Of a DNA stretch of 64,000 nucleotides, positions 1 to 10,700 are shown in pieces (within the stretch, counting starts at the first letter, position 1; every line of letters begins with the position of its first letter). This DNA comes from Ascidia mentula. Taxonomy: Eukaryota; Chordata; Ascidiacea; Phlebobranchia; Ascidiidae. Location: positions 13,206,001 through 13,270,000 of the forward strand of contig OX387203.1 of NCBI GenBank assembly GCA_947561715.1, written 5' to 3'. The position numbers and the translations under genes were made by a program. Under the pieces are notes generated by a model. The model was not told the origin of the DNA, did not search any database, and saw nothing but the letters and a program-made list of their open reading frames with translations.

Positions 1-319
1 CACTCTCAGTGTTGAAAATTGCCAATCCACGTGCTTGCCATGTGGCAACCACTCCAAGTGCCCACCAGGCCAAGCTCCGACCCTCTCCCACCAGTCGACA
101 TTCTATTTGAATAAGGTAAGCATCACGCCCTGTCCGGGCTACTTTTTAACTACTTAATCGTTTGCAAAGACCCCCTGCCGTCGTTGCCGCGTCGACGACG
201 ACTTGTGCTCATTATGCCCAATTACTGTACAGCGGCTAGGCTGCTTTTTTACTTGGGCGCGCATGATTTTATTTCTATGTGAATAAGTATAGGAGGTGGG
301 AAATGCCCACCGTGTAGAC

Positions 320-352
320 CTCTGTCACAATAGAAATTGTGACGTCACAGAG
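320..352 (+). promoter_or_regulatory. Palindromic CRE-like element and hairpin in the 430-bp unit (representative copy)
   Basis: CTCTGTCACAAT at 320-331 can pair with ATTGTGAC...ACAGAG at 336-352 around an AGAA loop with a small bulge. The right arm contains TGACGTCA (340-347), the perfect CREB/ATF consensus palindrome. Just upstream, GGTGGG-AAATG-CCCACC (295-311) is a second small perfect hairpin. Both recur in every long (363-431 bp) unit, for example near 770, 1490 and 1915, but not in the 278-282 bp units. The motif match is seen directly. A promoter role is an inference from the motif and from its place upstream of LINE ORFs. Confidence 0.4.
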
Positions 353-457
353 CATGCTTGCTCACTATGCCCTATTGCTGTCCAGAGGCTAGGATGCTCT
401 CCTTGTCGATGCAAATGTGACAAATACGGCGGCACTCAGTGTTGAAAATTCCCATTC

Positions 458-463
458 CACGTG
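458..463. promoter_or_regulatory. E-box CACGTG in satellite unit (representative copy)
   Basis: The palindrome CACGTG, the canonical E-box bound by bHLH factors, occurs in the context CCACGTGCTTGC in essentially every satellite unit of every array, long and short. Its conservation could simply reflect satellite homogenisation. Function is not shown. Confidence 0.25.
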
Positions 464-3400
464 CTTGCGATGTCCCAACCACTCAACGTGCCCACCAGGC
501 CAAGCTCCGCCCCTCTCCCACCAGTCGACATTCTATTTGAATAAGGTAAGCATCACGCCCTGTCCGGGCTACTTTTTCACTACTTAATCGTTTGCAAAGA
601 CCCCCTGCCGGCGTTGCCGCGTCGACGACGACTTGTGCTCATTATGCCCAATTACTGTACAGCGGCTAGGCTGCTTTTTTACTTGGGCGCGCATGATTTT
701 GTTTCTATGTGAATAAGTATAGGAGGTGGGAAATGCCCACCGTGTAGACCTCTGTCACAATAGAAATTGTGACGTCACAGAGCATGCTTGCTCACTATGC
801 CCTATTGCTGTCCAGAGGCTAGGATGCTCTCCTTGTCGATGCAAATGTGACAAATACGGCGGCACTCAGTGTTGAAAATTCCCATTCCACGTGCTTGCGA
901 TGTCCCAACCACTCAACGTGCCCACCAGGCCAAGCTCCGCCCCTCTCCCACCAGTCGACATTCTATTTGAATAAGGTAAGCATCACGCCCTGTCCGGGCT
1001 ACTTTTTCACTACTTAATCGTTTGCAAAGGCCCCCCGCCGTCGTTGCCGCGTCGACGACGCCGGCTCGTGCTCATTATGCCCAATTACTGTCCAGCGGCA
1101 GGCATACTTTTCTGTCGTTGCAAGCGTGGTAATTACCGCTGCACTCTCAGTGTTGAAAATTGCCAATCCACGTGCTTGCCATGTGGCAACCACTCCAAGT
1201 GCCCACCAGGCCAAGCTCCGACCCTCTCCCACCAGTCGACATTCTATTTGAATAAGGTAAGCATCACGCCCTGTCCGGGCTACTTTTTAACTACTTAATC
1301 GTTTGCAAAGACCCCCTGCCGTCGTTGCCGCGTCGACGACGACTTGTGCTCATTATGCCCAATTACTGTACAGCGGCTAGGCTGCTTTTTTACTTGGGCG
1401 CGCATGATTTTATTTCTATGTGAATAAGTATAGGAGGTGGGAAATGCCCACCGTGTAGACCTCTGTCACAATAGAAATTGTGACGTCACAGAGCATGCTT
1501 GCTCACTATGCCCTATTGCTGTCCAGAGGCTAGGATGCTCTCCTTGTCGATGCAAATGTGACAAATACGGCGGCACTCAGTGTTGAAAATTCCCATTCCA
1601 CGTGCTTGCGATGTCCCAACCACTCAACGTGCCCACCAGGCCAAGCTCCGCCCCTCTCCCACCAGTCGACATTCTATTTGAATAAGGTAAGCATCACGCC
1701 CTGTCCGGGCTACTTTTTCACTACTTAATCGTTTGCAAAGACCCCCTGCCGGCGTTGCCGCGTCGACGACGACTTGTGCTCATTATGCCCAATTACTGTA
1801 CAGCGGCTAGGCTGCTTTTTTACTTGGGCGCGCATGATTTTGTTTCTATGTGAATAAGTATAGGAGGTGGGAAATGCCCACCGTGTAGACCTCTGTCACA
1901 ATAGAAATTGTGACGTCACAGAGCATGCTTGCTCACTATGCCCTATTGCTGTCCAGAGGCTAGGATGCTCTCCTTGTCGATGCAAATGTGACAAATACGG
2001 CGGCACTCAGTGTTGAAAATTCCCATTCCACGTGCTTGCGATGTCCCAACCACTCAACGTGCCCACCAGGCCAAGCTCCGCCCCTCTCCCACCAGTCGAC
2101 ATTCTATTTGAATAAGGTAAGCATCACGCCCTGTCCGGGCTACTTTTTCACTACTTAATCGTTTGCAAAGGCCCCCCGCCGTCGTTGCCGCGTCGACGAC
2201 GCCGGCTCGTGCTCATTATGCCCAATTACTGTCCAGCGGCAGGCATACTTTTCTGTCGTTGCAAGCGTGGTAATTACCGCTGCACTCTCAGTGTTGAAAA
2301 TTGCCAATCCACGTGCTTGCCATGTGGCAACCACTCCAAGTGCCCACCAGGCCAAGCTCCGACCCTCTCCCACCAGTCGACATTCTATTTGAATAAGGTA
2401 AGCATCACGCCCTGTCCGGGCTACTTTTTAACTACTTAATCGTTTGCAAAGACCCCCTGCCGTCGTTGCCGCGTCGACGACGACTTGTGCTCATTATGCC
2501 CAATTACTGTACAGCGGCTAGGCTGCTTTTTTACTTGGGCGCGCATGATTTTATTTCTATGTGAATAAGTATAGGAGGTGGGAAATGCCCACCGTGTAGA
2601 CCTCTGTCACAATAGAAATTGTGACGTCACAGAGCATGCTTGCTCACTATGCCCTATTGCTGTCCAGAGGCTAGGATGCTCTCCTTGTCGATGCAAATGT
2701 GACAAATACGGCGGCACTCAGTGTTGAAAATTCCCATTCCACGTGCTTGCGATGTCCCAACCACTCAACGTGCCCACCAGGCCAAGCTCCGCCCCTCTCC
2801 CACCAGTCGACATTCTATTTGAATAAGGTAAGCATCACGCCCTGTCCGGGCTACTTTTTCACTACTTAATCGTTTGCAAAGACCCCCTGCCGGCGTTGCC
2901 GCGTCGACGACGACTTGTGCTCATTATGCCCAATTACTGTACAGCGGCTAGGCTGCTTTTTTACTTGGGCGCGCATGATTTTATTTCTATGTGAATAAGT
3001 ATAGGAGGTGGGAAATGCCCACCGTGTAGACCTCTGTCACAATAGAAATTGTGACGTCACAGAGCATGCTTGCTCACTATGCCCTATTGCTGTCCAGAGG
3101 CTAGGATGCTCTCCTTGTCGATGCAAATGTGACAAATACGGCGGCACTCAGTGTTGAAAATTCCCATTCCACGTGCTTGCGATGTCCCAACCACTCAACG
3201 TGCCCACCAGGCCAAGCTCCGCCCCTCTCCCACCAGTCGACATTCTATTTGAATAAGGTAAGCATCACGCCCTGTCCGGGCTACTTTTTCACTACTTAAT
3301 CGTTTGCAAAGACCCCCTGCCGGCGTTGCCGCGTCGACGACGACTTGTGCTCATTATGCCCAATTACTGTACAGCGGCTAGGCTGCTTTTTTACTTGGGC

Positions 3401-3835
3401 GCGCATGATTTTGTTTCTATGTGAATAAGTATAGGAGGTGGGAAATGCCCACCGTGTAGACCTCTGTCACAATAGAAATTGTGACGTCACAGAGCATGCT
3501 TGCTCACTATGCCCTATTGCTGTCCAGAGGCTAGGATGCTCTCCTTGTCGATGCAAATGTGACAAATACGGCGGCACTCAGTGTTGAAAATTCCCATTCC
3601 ACGTGCTTGCGATGTCCCAACCACTCAACGTGCCCACCAGGCCAAGCTCCGCCCCTCTCCCACCAGTCGACATTCTATTTGAATAAGTAAGCATCACACC
3701 TGAGTTACTTTATTGGAAATTATTTAAGTCTATACAAAGCAGTGAATTCGGCCAGTTTTACAAGTTTTCGTCTTAGTTTTTTCTGGTTAATGATCTGTTG
3801 TAGACTATCTGAGGCCACTGCGCAAAGCCAGCCCA

Positions 3836-3849
3836 GCCCTTCTAAGGGC
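3836..3849 (+). other. 5'UTR hairpin of LINE E0
   Basis: GCCCTT-CT-AAGGGC is a perfect 6-bp inverted repeat about 85 nt upstream of the preferred ORF1 start. The preceding AGCCAGCCC and this hairpin are kept in all five copies and in both families, although the rest of the leader differs. It is probably an RNA structure acting in translation or packaging; the role is inferred. Confidence 0.5.
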
Positions 3850-3933
3850 TGCTTTTTGTTTGAAAGGAGAGGTGAGCTGCCAGTGGCCAGCCCGTGCGAT
3901 TTTGTTGGAGACGCACAAAAGGCATTGAAAGTT

Positions 3934-4511
3934 ATGAATTACGCGCAAGCGTTAGCTTCCCGGCCTGTTGTTTCGGCCGGAAATGTGCCAGCGGTCGATC
4001 CATTCGACACAGACCCTAACCTTGATGTTGAGGCCCGATTCAACCCTGGGCTTAAGAAGCAAGAGCTGTACAAACTCTTGAAGCAGCTTAAAGTGAGCAT
4101 TCGGGCTTTGGAGGGCGTTATCCCCTACCCGAATGGAAAAGTTGTATTTAACTGCGCCTCTGCAGAAAAGGCCAAAGAGCTTGCTGCCACTATCAGAGCC
4201 AGTGGCAAGGCAGTCTATGCCAATGCGCACTGTGATGATGAGATCCGGGTGTTTCTCTCCAAAGTTCACCCGCGTATTAAAATGTCGGCAATCTTAAACT
4301 TTATGTCGAAGTACGCCCCGGTCAAGAAAGGGTGGAAAGTCTATGACGACGAAAGCGTCTATTGTGGCAAGCGCGTCATTATCATGAAGAGCTCAATTTT
4401 GGCCCAAAACCATATTCCCGAGCGCCTGCGTCTGGGCAAGAAAATGATCGAGGTTACCTACGAAGGTCAGCCCAAGAAGTGTGATTTTTGTCACGAAATG
4501 GGCCATGTTAA
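3934..4511 (+). CDS. LINE ORF1 protein, family I (partial, runs into gap)
   Basis: N-terminal part of the LINE ORF1 nucleic-acid-binding protein, about 193 codons before the N run. I place the start at the Met of MNYAQALASRP because family II begins with the matching MNFAKAVAGP and because the base at -3 is A-like purine context (GTTATG is weak, but shared by position). An in-frame upstream ATG at 3742 or 3790 would add 48-64 residues that overlap the 5'UTR hairpin. The zinc knuckle CDFCHEMGHV is reached at residues 183-192 just before the gap. Compared with E1 and E3, the YGGKR motif reads YCGKR here. The protein would bind the LINE RNA and form the RNP with ORF2. The C-terminal half cannot be assessed. 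Confidence 0.85.
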
Positions 4512-4711
4512 NNNNNNNNNNNNNNNNNNNNNNNNNNNNNNNNNNNNNNNNNNNNNNNNNNNNNNNNNNNNNNNNNNNNNNNNNNNNNNNNNNNNNNNNN
4601 NNNNNNNNNNNNNNNNNNNNNNNNNNNNNNNNNNNNNNNNNNNNNNNNNNNNNNNNNNNNNNNNNNNNNNNNNNNNNNNNNNNNNNNNNNNNNNNNNNNN
4701 NNNNNNNNNNN
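4512..4711. other. Assembly gap, 200 N
   Basis: A run of exactly 200 N, the placeholder size used by some scaffolding programs, so the true size is unknown. LINE and satellite orientation changes from + to - across it. E0 enters from the left without its ORF2 and 3' end, and the 712-bp array enters from the right without the LINE that follows the other arrays. At least several kilobases are therefore likely to be missing, or the two contigs are wrongly joined. Confidence 0.95.
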
Positions 4712-7700
4712 CAACACTGAGAGTGCAGCGGTAATTACCACGCTTGCAACGACAGAAAAGTATGCCTGCCGCTGGACAGTAATTGGGCATAATGAGCACG
4801 AGCCGGCGTCGTCGACGCGGCAACGACGGCGGGGGGCCTTTGCAAACGATTAAGTAGTTAAAAAAGTAGCCCGGACAGGGCGTGATGCTTACCTTATTCA
4901 AATAGAATGTCGACTGGTGGGAGAGGGTCGGAGCTTGGCCTGGTGGGCACTTGGAGTGGTTGGGACATCGCAAGCACGTGGAATGGCAATTTTCAACACT
5001 GAGTGCCGCCGTATTTGTCACATTTGCATCGACAAGGAGAGCATCCCAGCCTCTGGACAACAACAGGCTACAGTGAGCAAGCATGCTCTGTGACGTCACA
5101 ATTTCTATTGTGACAGAGGTCTACACGGTGGGCATTTCCCACCTCCTATACTTATTCACATAGAAACAAAATCATGCGCGCCCAAGTAAAAAAGCAGCCT
5201 AGCCGCTGTACAGTAATTGGGCATAATGAGCACGAGTCGTCGTCGACGCGGCAACGACGGCAGGGGGTCTTTGCAAACGATTAAGTAGTTAAAAAGTAGC
5301 CCGGACAGGGCGTGATGCTTACCTTATTCAAATAGAATGTCGACTGGTGGGAGAGGGGCGGAGCTTGGCCTGGTGGGCACTTGGAGTGGTTGCGACATGG
5401 CGAGCACGTGGAATGGCAATTTTCAACACTGAGAGTGCAGCGGTAATTACCACGCTTGCAACGACAGAAAAGTATGCCTGCCGCTGGACAGTAATTGGGC
5501 ATAATGAGCACGAGCCGGCGTCGTCGACGCGGCAACGACGGCGGGGGGCCTTTGCAAACGATTAAGTAGTTAAAAAAGTAGCCCGGACAGGGCGTGATGC
5601 TTACCTTATTCAAATAGAATGTCGACTGGTGGGAGAGGGTCGGAGCTTGGCCTGGTGGGCACTTGGAGTGGTTGGGACATCGCAAGCACGTGGAATGGCA
5701 ATTTTCAACACTGAGTGCCGCCGTATTTGTCACATTTGCATCGACAAGGAGAGCATCCCAGCCTCTGGACAACAACAGGCTACAGTGAGCAAGCATGCTC
5801 TGTGACGTCACAATTTCTATTGTGACAGAGGTCTACACGGTGGGCATTTCCCACCTCCTATACTTATTCACATAGAAACAAAATCATGCGCGCCCAAGTA
5901 AAAAAGCAGCCTAGCCGCTGTACAGTAATTGGGCATAATGAGCACGAGTCGTCGTCGACGCGGCAACGACGGCAGGGGGTCTTTGCAAACGATTAAGTAG
6001 TTAAAAAGTAGCCCGGACAGGGCGTGATGCTTACCTTATTCAAATAGAATGTCGACTGGTGGGAGAGGGGCGGAGCTTGGCCTGGTGGGCACTTGGAGTG
6101 GTTGCGACATGGCGAGCACGTGGAATGGCAATTTTCAACACTGAGAGTGCAGCGGTAATTACCACGCTTGCAACGACAGAAAAGTATGCCTGCCGCTGGA
6201 CAGTAATTGGGCATAATGAGCACGAGCCGGCGTCGTCGACGCGGCAACGACGGCGGGGGGCCTTTGCAAACGATTAAGTAGTTAAAAAAGTAGCCCGGAC
6301 AGGGCGTGATGCTTACCTTATTCAAATAGAATGTCGACTGGTGGGAGAGGGTCGGAGCTTGGCCTGGTGGGCACTTGGAGTGGTTGGGACATCGCAAGCA
6401 CGTGGAATGGCAATTTTCAACACTGAGTGCCGCCGTATTTGTCACATTTGCATCGACAAGGAGAGCATCCCAGCCTCTGGACAACAACAGGCTACAGTGA
6501 GCAAGCATGCTCTGTGACGTCACAATTTCTATTGTGACAGAGGTCTACACGGTGGGCATTTCCCACCTCCTATACTTATTCACATAGAAACAAAATCATG
6601 CGCGCCCAAGTAAAAAAGCAGCCTAGCCGCTGTACAGTAATTGGGCATAATGAGCACGAGTCGTCGTCGACGCGGCAACGACGGCAGGGGGTCTTTGCAA
6701 ACGATTAAGTAGTTAAAAAGTAGCCCGGACAGGGCGTGATGCTTACCTTATTCAAATAGAATGTCGACTGGTGGGAGAGGGGCGGAGCTTGGCCTGGTGG
6801 GCACTTGGAGTGGTTGCGACATGGCGAGCACGTGGAATGGCAATTTTCAACACTGAGAGTGCAGCGGTAATTACCACGCTTGCAACGACAGAAAAGTATG
6901 CCTGCCGCTGGACAGTAATTGGGCATAATGAGCACGAGCCGGCGTCGTCGACGCGGCAACGACGGCGGGGGGCCTTTGCAAACGATTAAGTAGTTAAAAA
7001 AGTAGCCCGGACAGGGCGTGATGCTTACCTTATTCAAATAGAATGTCGACTGGTGGGAGAGGGTCGGAGCTTGGCCTGGTGGGCACTTGGAGTGGTTGGG
7101 ACATCGCAAGCACGTGGAATGGCAATTTTCAACACTGAGTGCCGCCGTATTTGTCACATTTGCATCGACAAGGAGAGCATCCCAGCCTCTGGACAACAAC
7201 AGGCTACAGTGAGCAAGCATGCTCTGTGACGTCACAATTTCTATTGTGACAGAGGTCTACACGGTGGGCATTTCCCACCTCCTATACTTATTCACATAGA
7301 AACAAAATCATGCGCGCCCAAGTAAAAAAGCAGCCTAGCCGCTGTACAGTAATTGGGCATAATGAGCACGAGTCGTCGTCGACGCGGCAACGACGGCAGG
7401 GGGTCTTTGCAAACGATTAAGTAGTTAAAAAGTAGCCCGGACAGGGCGTGATGCTTACCTTATTCAAATAGAATGTCGACTGGTGGGAGAGGGGCGGAGC
7501 TTGGCCTGGTGGGCACTTGGAGTGGTTGCGACATGGCGAGCACGTGGAATGGCAATTTTCAACACTGAGAGTGCAGCGGTAATTACCACGCTTGCAACGA
7601 CAGAAAAGTATGCCTGCCGCTGGACAGTAATTGGGCATAATGAGCACGAGCCGGCGTCGTCGACGCGGCAACGACGGCGGGGGGCCTTTGCAAACGATTA

Positions 7701-10700
7701 AGTAGTTAAAAAAGTAGCCCGGACAGGGCGTGATGCTTACCTTATTCAAATAGAATGTCGACTGGTGGGAGAGGGTCGGAGCTTGGCCTGGTGGGCACTT
7801 GGAGTGGTTGGGACATCGCAAGCACGTGGAATGGCAATTTTCAACACTGAGTGCCGCCGTATTTGTCACATTTGCATCGACAAGGAGAGCATCCCAGCCT
7901 CTGGACAACAACAGGCTACAGTGAGCAAGCATGCTCTGTGACGTCACAATTTCTATTGTGACAGAGTTCTACACGGTGGGCATTTCCCACCTCCTATACT
8001 TATTCACATAGAAACAAAATCATGCGCGCCCAAGTAAAAAAGCAGCCTAGCCGCTGTACAGTAATTGGGCATAATGAGCACGAGTCGTCGTCGACGCGGC
8101 AACGACGGCAGGGGGTCTTTGCAAACGATTAAGTAGTTAAAAAGTAGCCCGGACAGGGCGTGATGCTTACCTTATTCAAATAGAATGTCGACTGGTGGGA
8201 GAGGGGCGGAGCTTGGCCTGGTGGGCACTTGGAGTGGTTGCGACATGGCGAGCACGTGGAATGGCAATTTTCAACACTGAGAGTGCAGCGGTAATTACCA
8301 CGCTTGCAACGACAGAAAAGTATGCCTGCCGCTGGACAGTAATTGGGCATAATGAGCACGAGCCGGCGTCGTCGACGCGGCAACGACGGCGGGGGGCCTT
8401 TGCAAACGATTAAGTAGTTAAAAAAGTAGCCCGGACAGGGCGTGATGCTTACCTTATTCAAATAGAATGTCGACTGGTGGGAGAGGGTCGGAGCTTGGCC
8501 TGGTGGGCACTTGGAGTGGTTGGGACATCGCAAGCACGTGGAATGGCAATTTTCAACACTGAGTGCCGCCGTATTTGTCACATTTGCATCGACAAGGAGA
8601 GCATCCCAGCCTCTGGACAACAACAGGCTACAGTGAGCAAGCATGCTCTGTGACGTCACAATTTCTATTGTGACAGAGGTCTACACGGTGGGCATTTCCC
8701 ACCTCCTATACTTATTCACATAGAAACAAAATCATGCGCGCCCAAGTAAAAAAGCAGCCTAGCCGCTGTACAGTAATTGGGCATAATGAGCACGAGTCGT
8801 CGTCGACGCGGCAACGACGGCAGGGGGTCTTTGCAAACGATTAAGTAGTTAAAAAGTAGCCCGGACAGGGCGTGATGCTTACCTTATTCAAATAGAATGT
8901 CGACTGGTGGGAGAGGGGCGGAGCTTGGCCTGGTGGGCACTTGGAGTGGTTGCGACATGGCGAGCACGTGGAATGGCAATTTTCAACACTGAGAGTGCAG
9001 CGGTAATTACCACGCTTGCAACGACAGAAAAGTATGCCTGCCGCTGGACAGTAATTGGGCATAATGAGCACGAGCCGGCGTCGTCGACGCGGCAACGACG
9101 GCGGGGGGCCTTTGCAAACGATTAAGTAGTTAAAAAAGTAGCCCGGACAGGGCGTGATGCTTACCTTATTCAAATAGAATGTCGACTGGTGGGAGAGGGT
9201 CGGAGCTTGGCCTGGTGGGCACTTGGAGTGGTTGGGACATCGCAAGCACGTGGAATGGCAATTTTCAACACTGAGTGCCGCCGTATTTGTCACATTTGCA
9301 TCGACAAGGAGAGCATCCCAGCCTCTGGACAACAACAGGCTACAGTGAGCAAGCATGCTCTGTGACGTCACAATTTCTATTGTGACAGAGGTCTACACGG
9401 TGGGCATTTCCCACCTCCTATACTTATTCACATAGAAACAAAATCATGCGCGCCCAAGTAAAAAAGCAGCCTAGCCGCTGTACAGTAATTGGGCATAATG
9501 AGCACGAGTCGTCGTCGACGCGGCAACGACGGCAGGGGGTCTTTGCAAACGATTAAGTAGTTAAAAAGTAGCCCGGACAGGGCGTGATGCTTACCTTATT
9601 CAAATAGAATGTCGACTGGTGGGAGAGGGGCGGAGCTTGGCCTGGTGGGCACTTGGAGTGGTTGCGACATGGCGAGCACGTGGAATGGCAATTTTCAACA
9701 CTGAGAGTGCAGCGGTAATTACCACGCTTGCAACGACAGAAAAGTATGCCTGCCGCTGGACAGTAATTGGGCATAATGAGCACGAGCCGGCGTCGTCGAC
9801 GCGGCAACGACGGCGGGGGGCCTTTGCAAACGATTAAGTAGTTAAAAAAGTAGCCCGGACAGGGCGTGATGCTTACCTTATTCAAATAGAATGTCGACTG
9901 GTGGGAGAGGGTCGGAGCTTGGCCTGGTGGGCACTTGGAGTGGTTGGGACATCGCAAGCACGTGGAATGGCAATTTTCAACACTGAGTGCCGCCGTATTT
10001 GTCACATTTGCATCGACAAGGAGAGCATCCCAGCCTCTGGACAACAACAGGCTACAGTGAGCAAGCATGCTCTGTGACGTCACAATTTCTATTGTGACAG
10101 AGGTCTACACGGTGGGCATTTCCCACCTCCTATACTTATTCACATAGAAACAAAATCATGCGCGCCCAAGTAAAAAAGCAGCCTAGCCGCTGTACAGTAA
10201 TTGGGCATAATGAGCACGAGTCGTCGTCGACGCGGCAACGACGGCAGGGGGTCTTTGCAAACGATTAAGTAGTTAAAAAGTAGCCCGGACAGGGCGTGAT
10301 GCTTACCTTATTCAAATAGAATGTCGACTGGTGGGAGAGGGGCGGAGCTTGGCCTGGTGGGCACTTGGAGTGGTTGCGACATGGCGAGCACGTGGAATGG
10401 CAATTTTCAACACTGAGAGTGCAGCGGTAATTACCACGCTTGCAACGACAGAAAAGTATGCCTGCCGCTGGACAGTAATTGGGCATAATGAGCACGAGCC
10501 GGCGTCGTCGACGCGGCAACGACGGCGGGGGGCCTTTGCAAACGATTAAGTAGTTAAAAAAGTAGCCCGGACAGGGCGTGATGCTTACCTTATTCAAATA
10601 GAATGTCGACTGGTGGGAGAGGGTCGGAGCTTGGCCTGGTGGGCACTTGGAGTGGTTGGGACATCGCAAGCACGTGGAATGGCAATTTTCAACACTGAGT

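Larger units (their letters stand above)
1..3695 (+). repeat. Satellite array 1: 1141-bp higher-order repeat (281+430+430)
   Basis: Tandem satellite, read in the same sense as the LINE that follows it. The landmark TTTGCAAAG recurs at 161, 591, 1021, 1302, 1732, 2162, 2443, 2873 and 3303, giving spacings 430, 430, 281, 430, 430, 281, 430, 430. The repeating block is thus one 281-bp unit plus two 430-bp units (1141 bp). The 430-bp unit looks like the 281-bp unit with an internal partial duplication of about 149 bp: the segment around ATGCCCAATTACTGT is followed by a second, diverged version (ATGCCCTATTGCTGT), with a palindrome-rich stretch between them. Next to the LINE there are three successive 430-bp-type units instead of two. 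Short cysteine-rich reading frames in the units do not continue from unit to unit and are not called as genes. Confidence 0.95.
3696..4511 (+). mobile_element. LINE E0 (family I), 5' part only, cut by assembly gap
   Basis: Only the 5'UTR and the first part of ORF1 are present before the run of N. The 5' junction reads GAATAAGTAAGCATCACACC, where satellite units have GAATAAGGTAAGCATCACGC, so the LINE begins at about the CAC. The sequence matches E1 and E3 closely through the 5'UTR hairpin and ORF1 and so belongs to family I. It lies on the + strand, opposite to the other four copies. ORF2 and the 3' end are not in the assembly. Confidence 0.9.
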
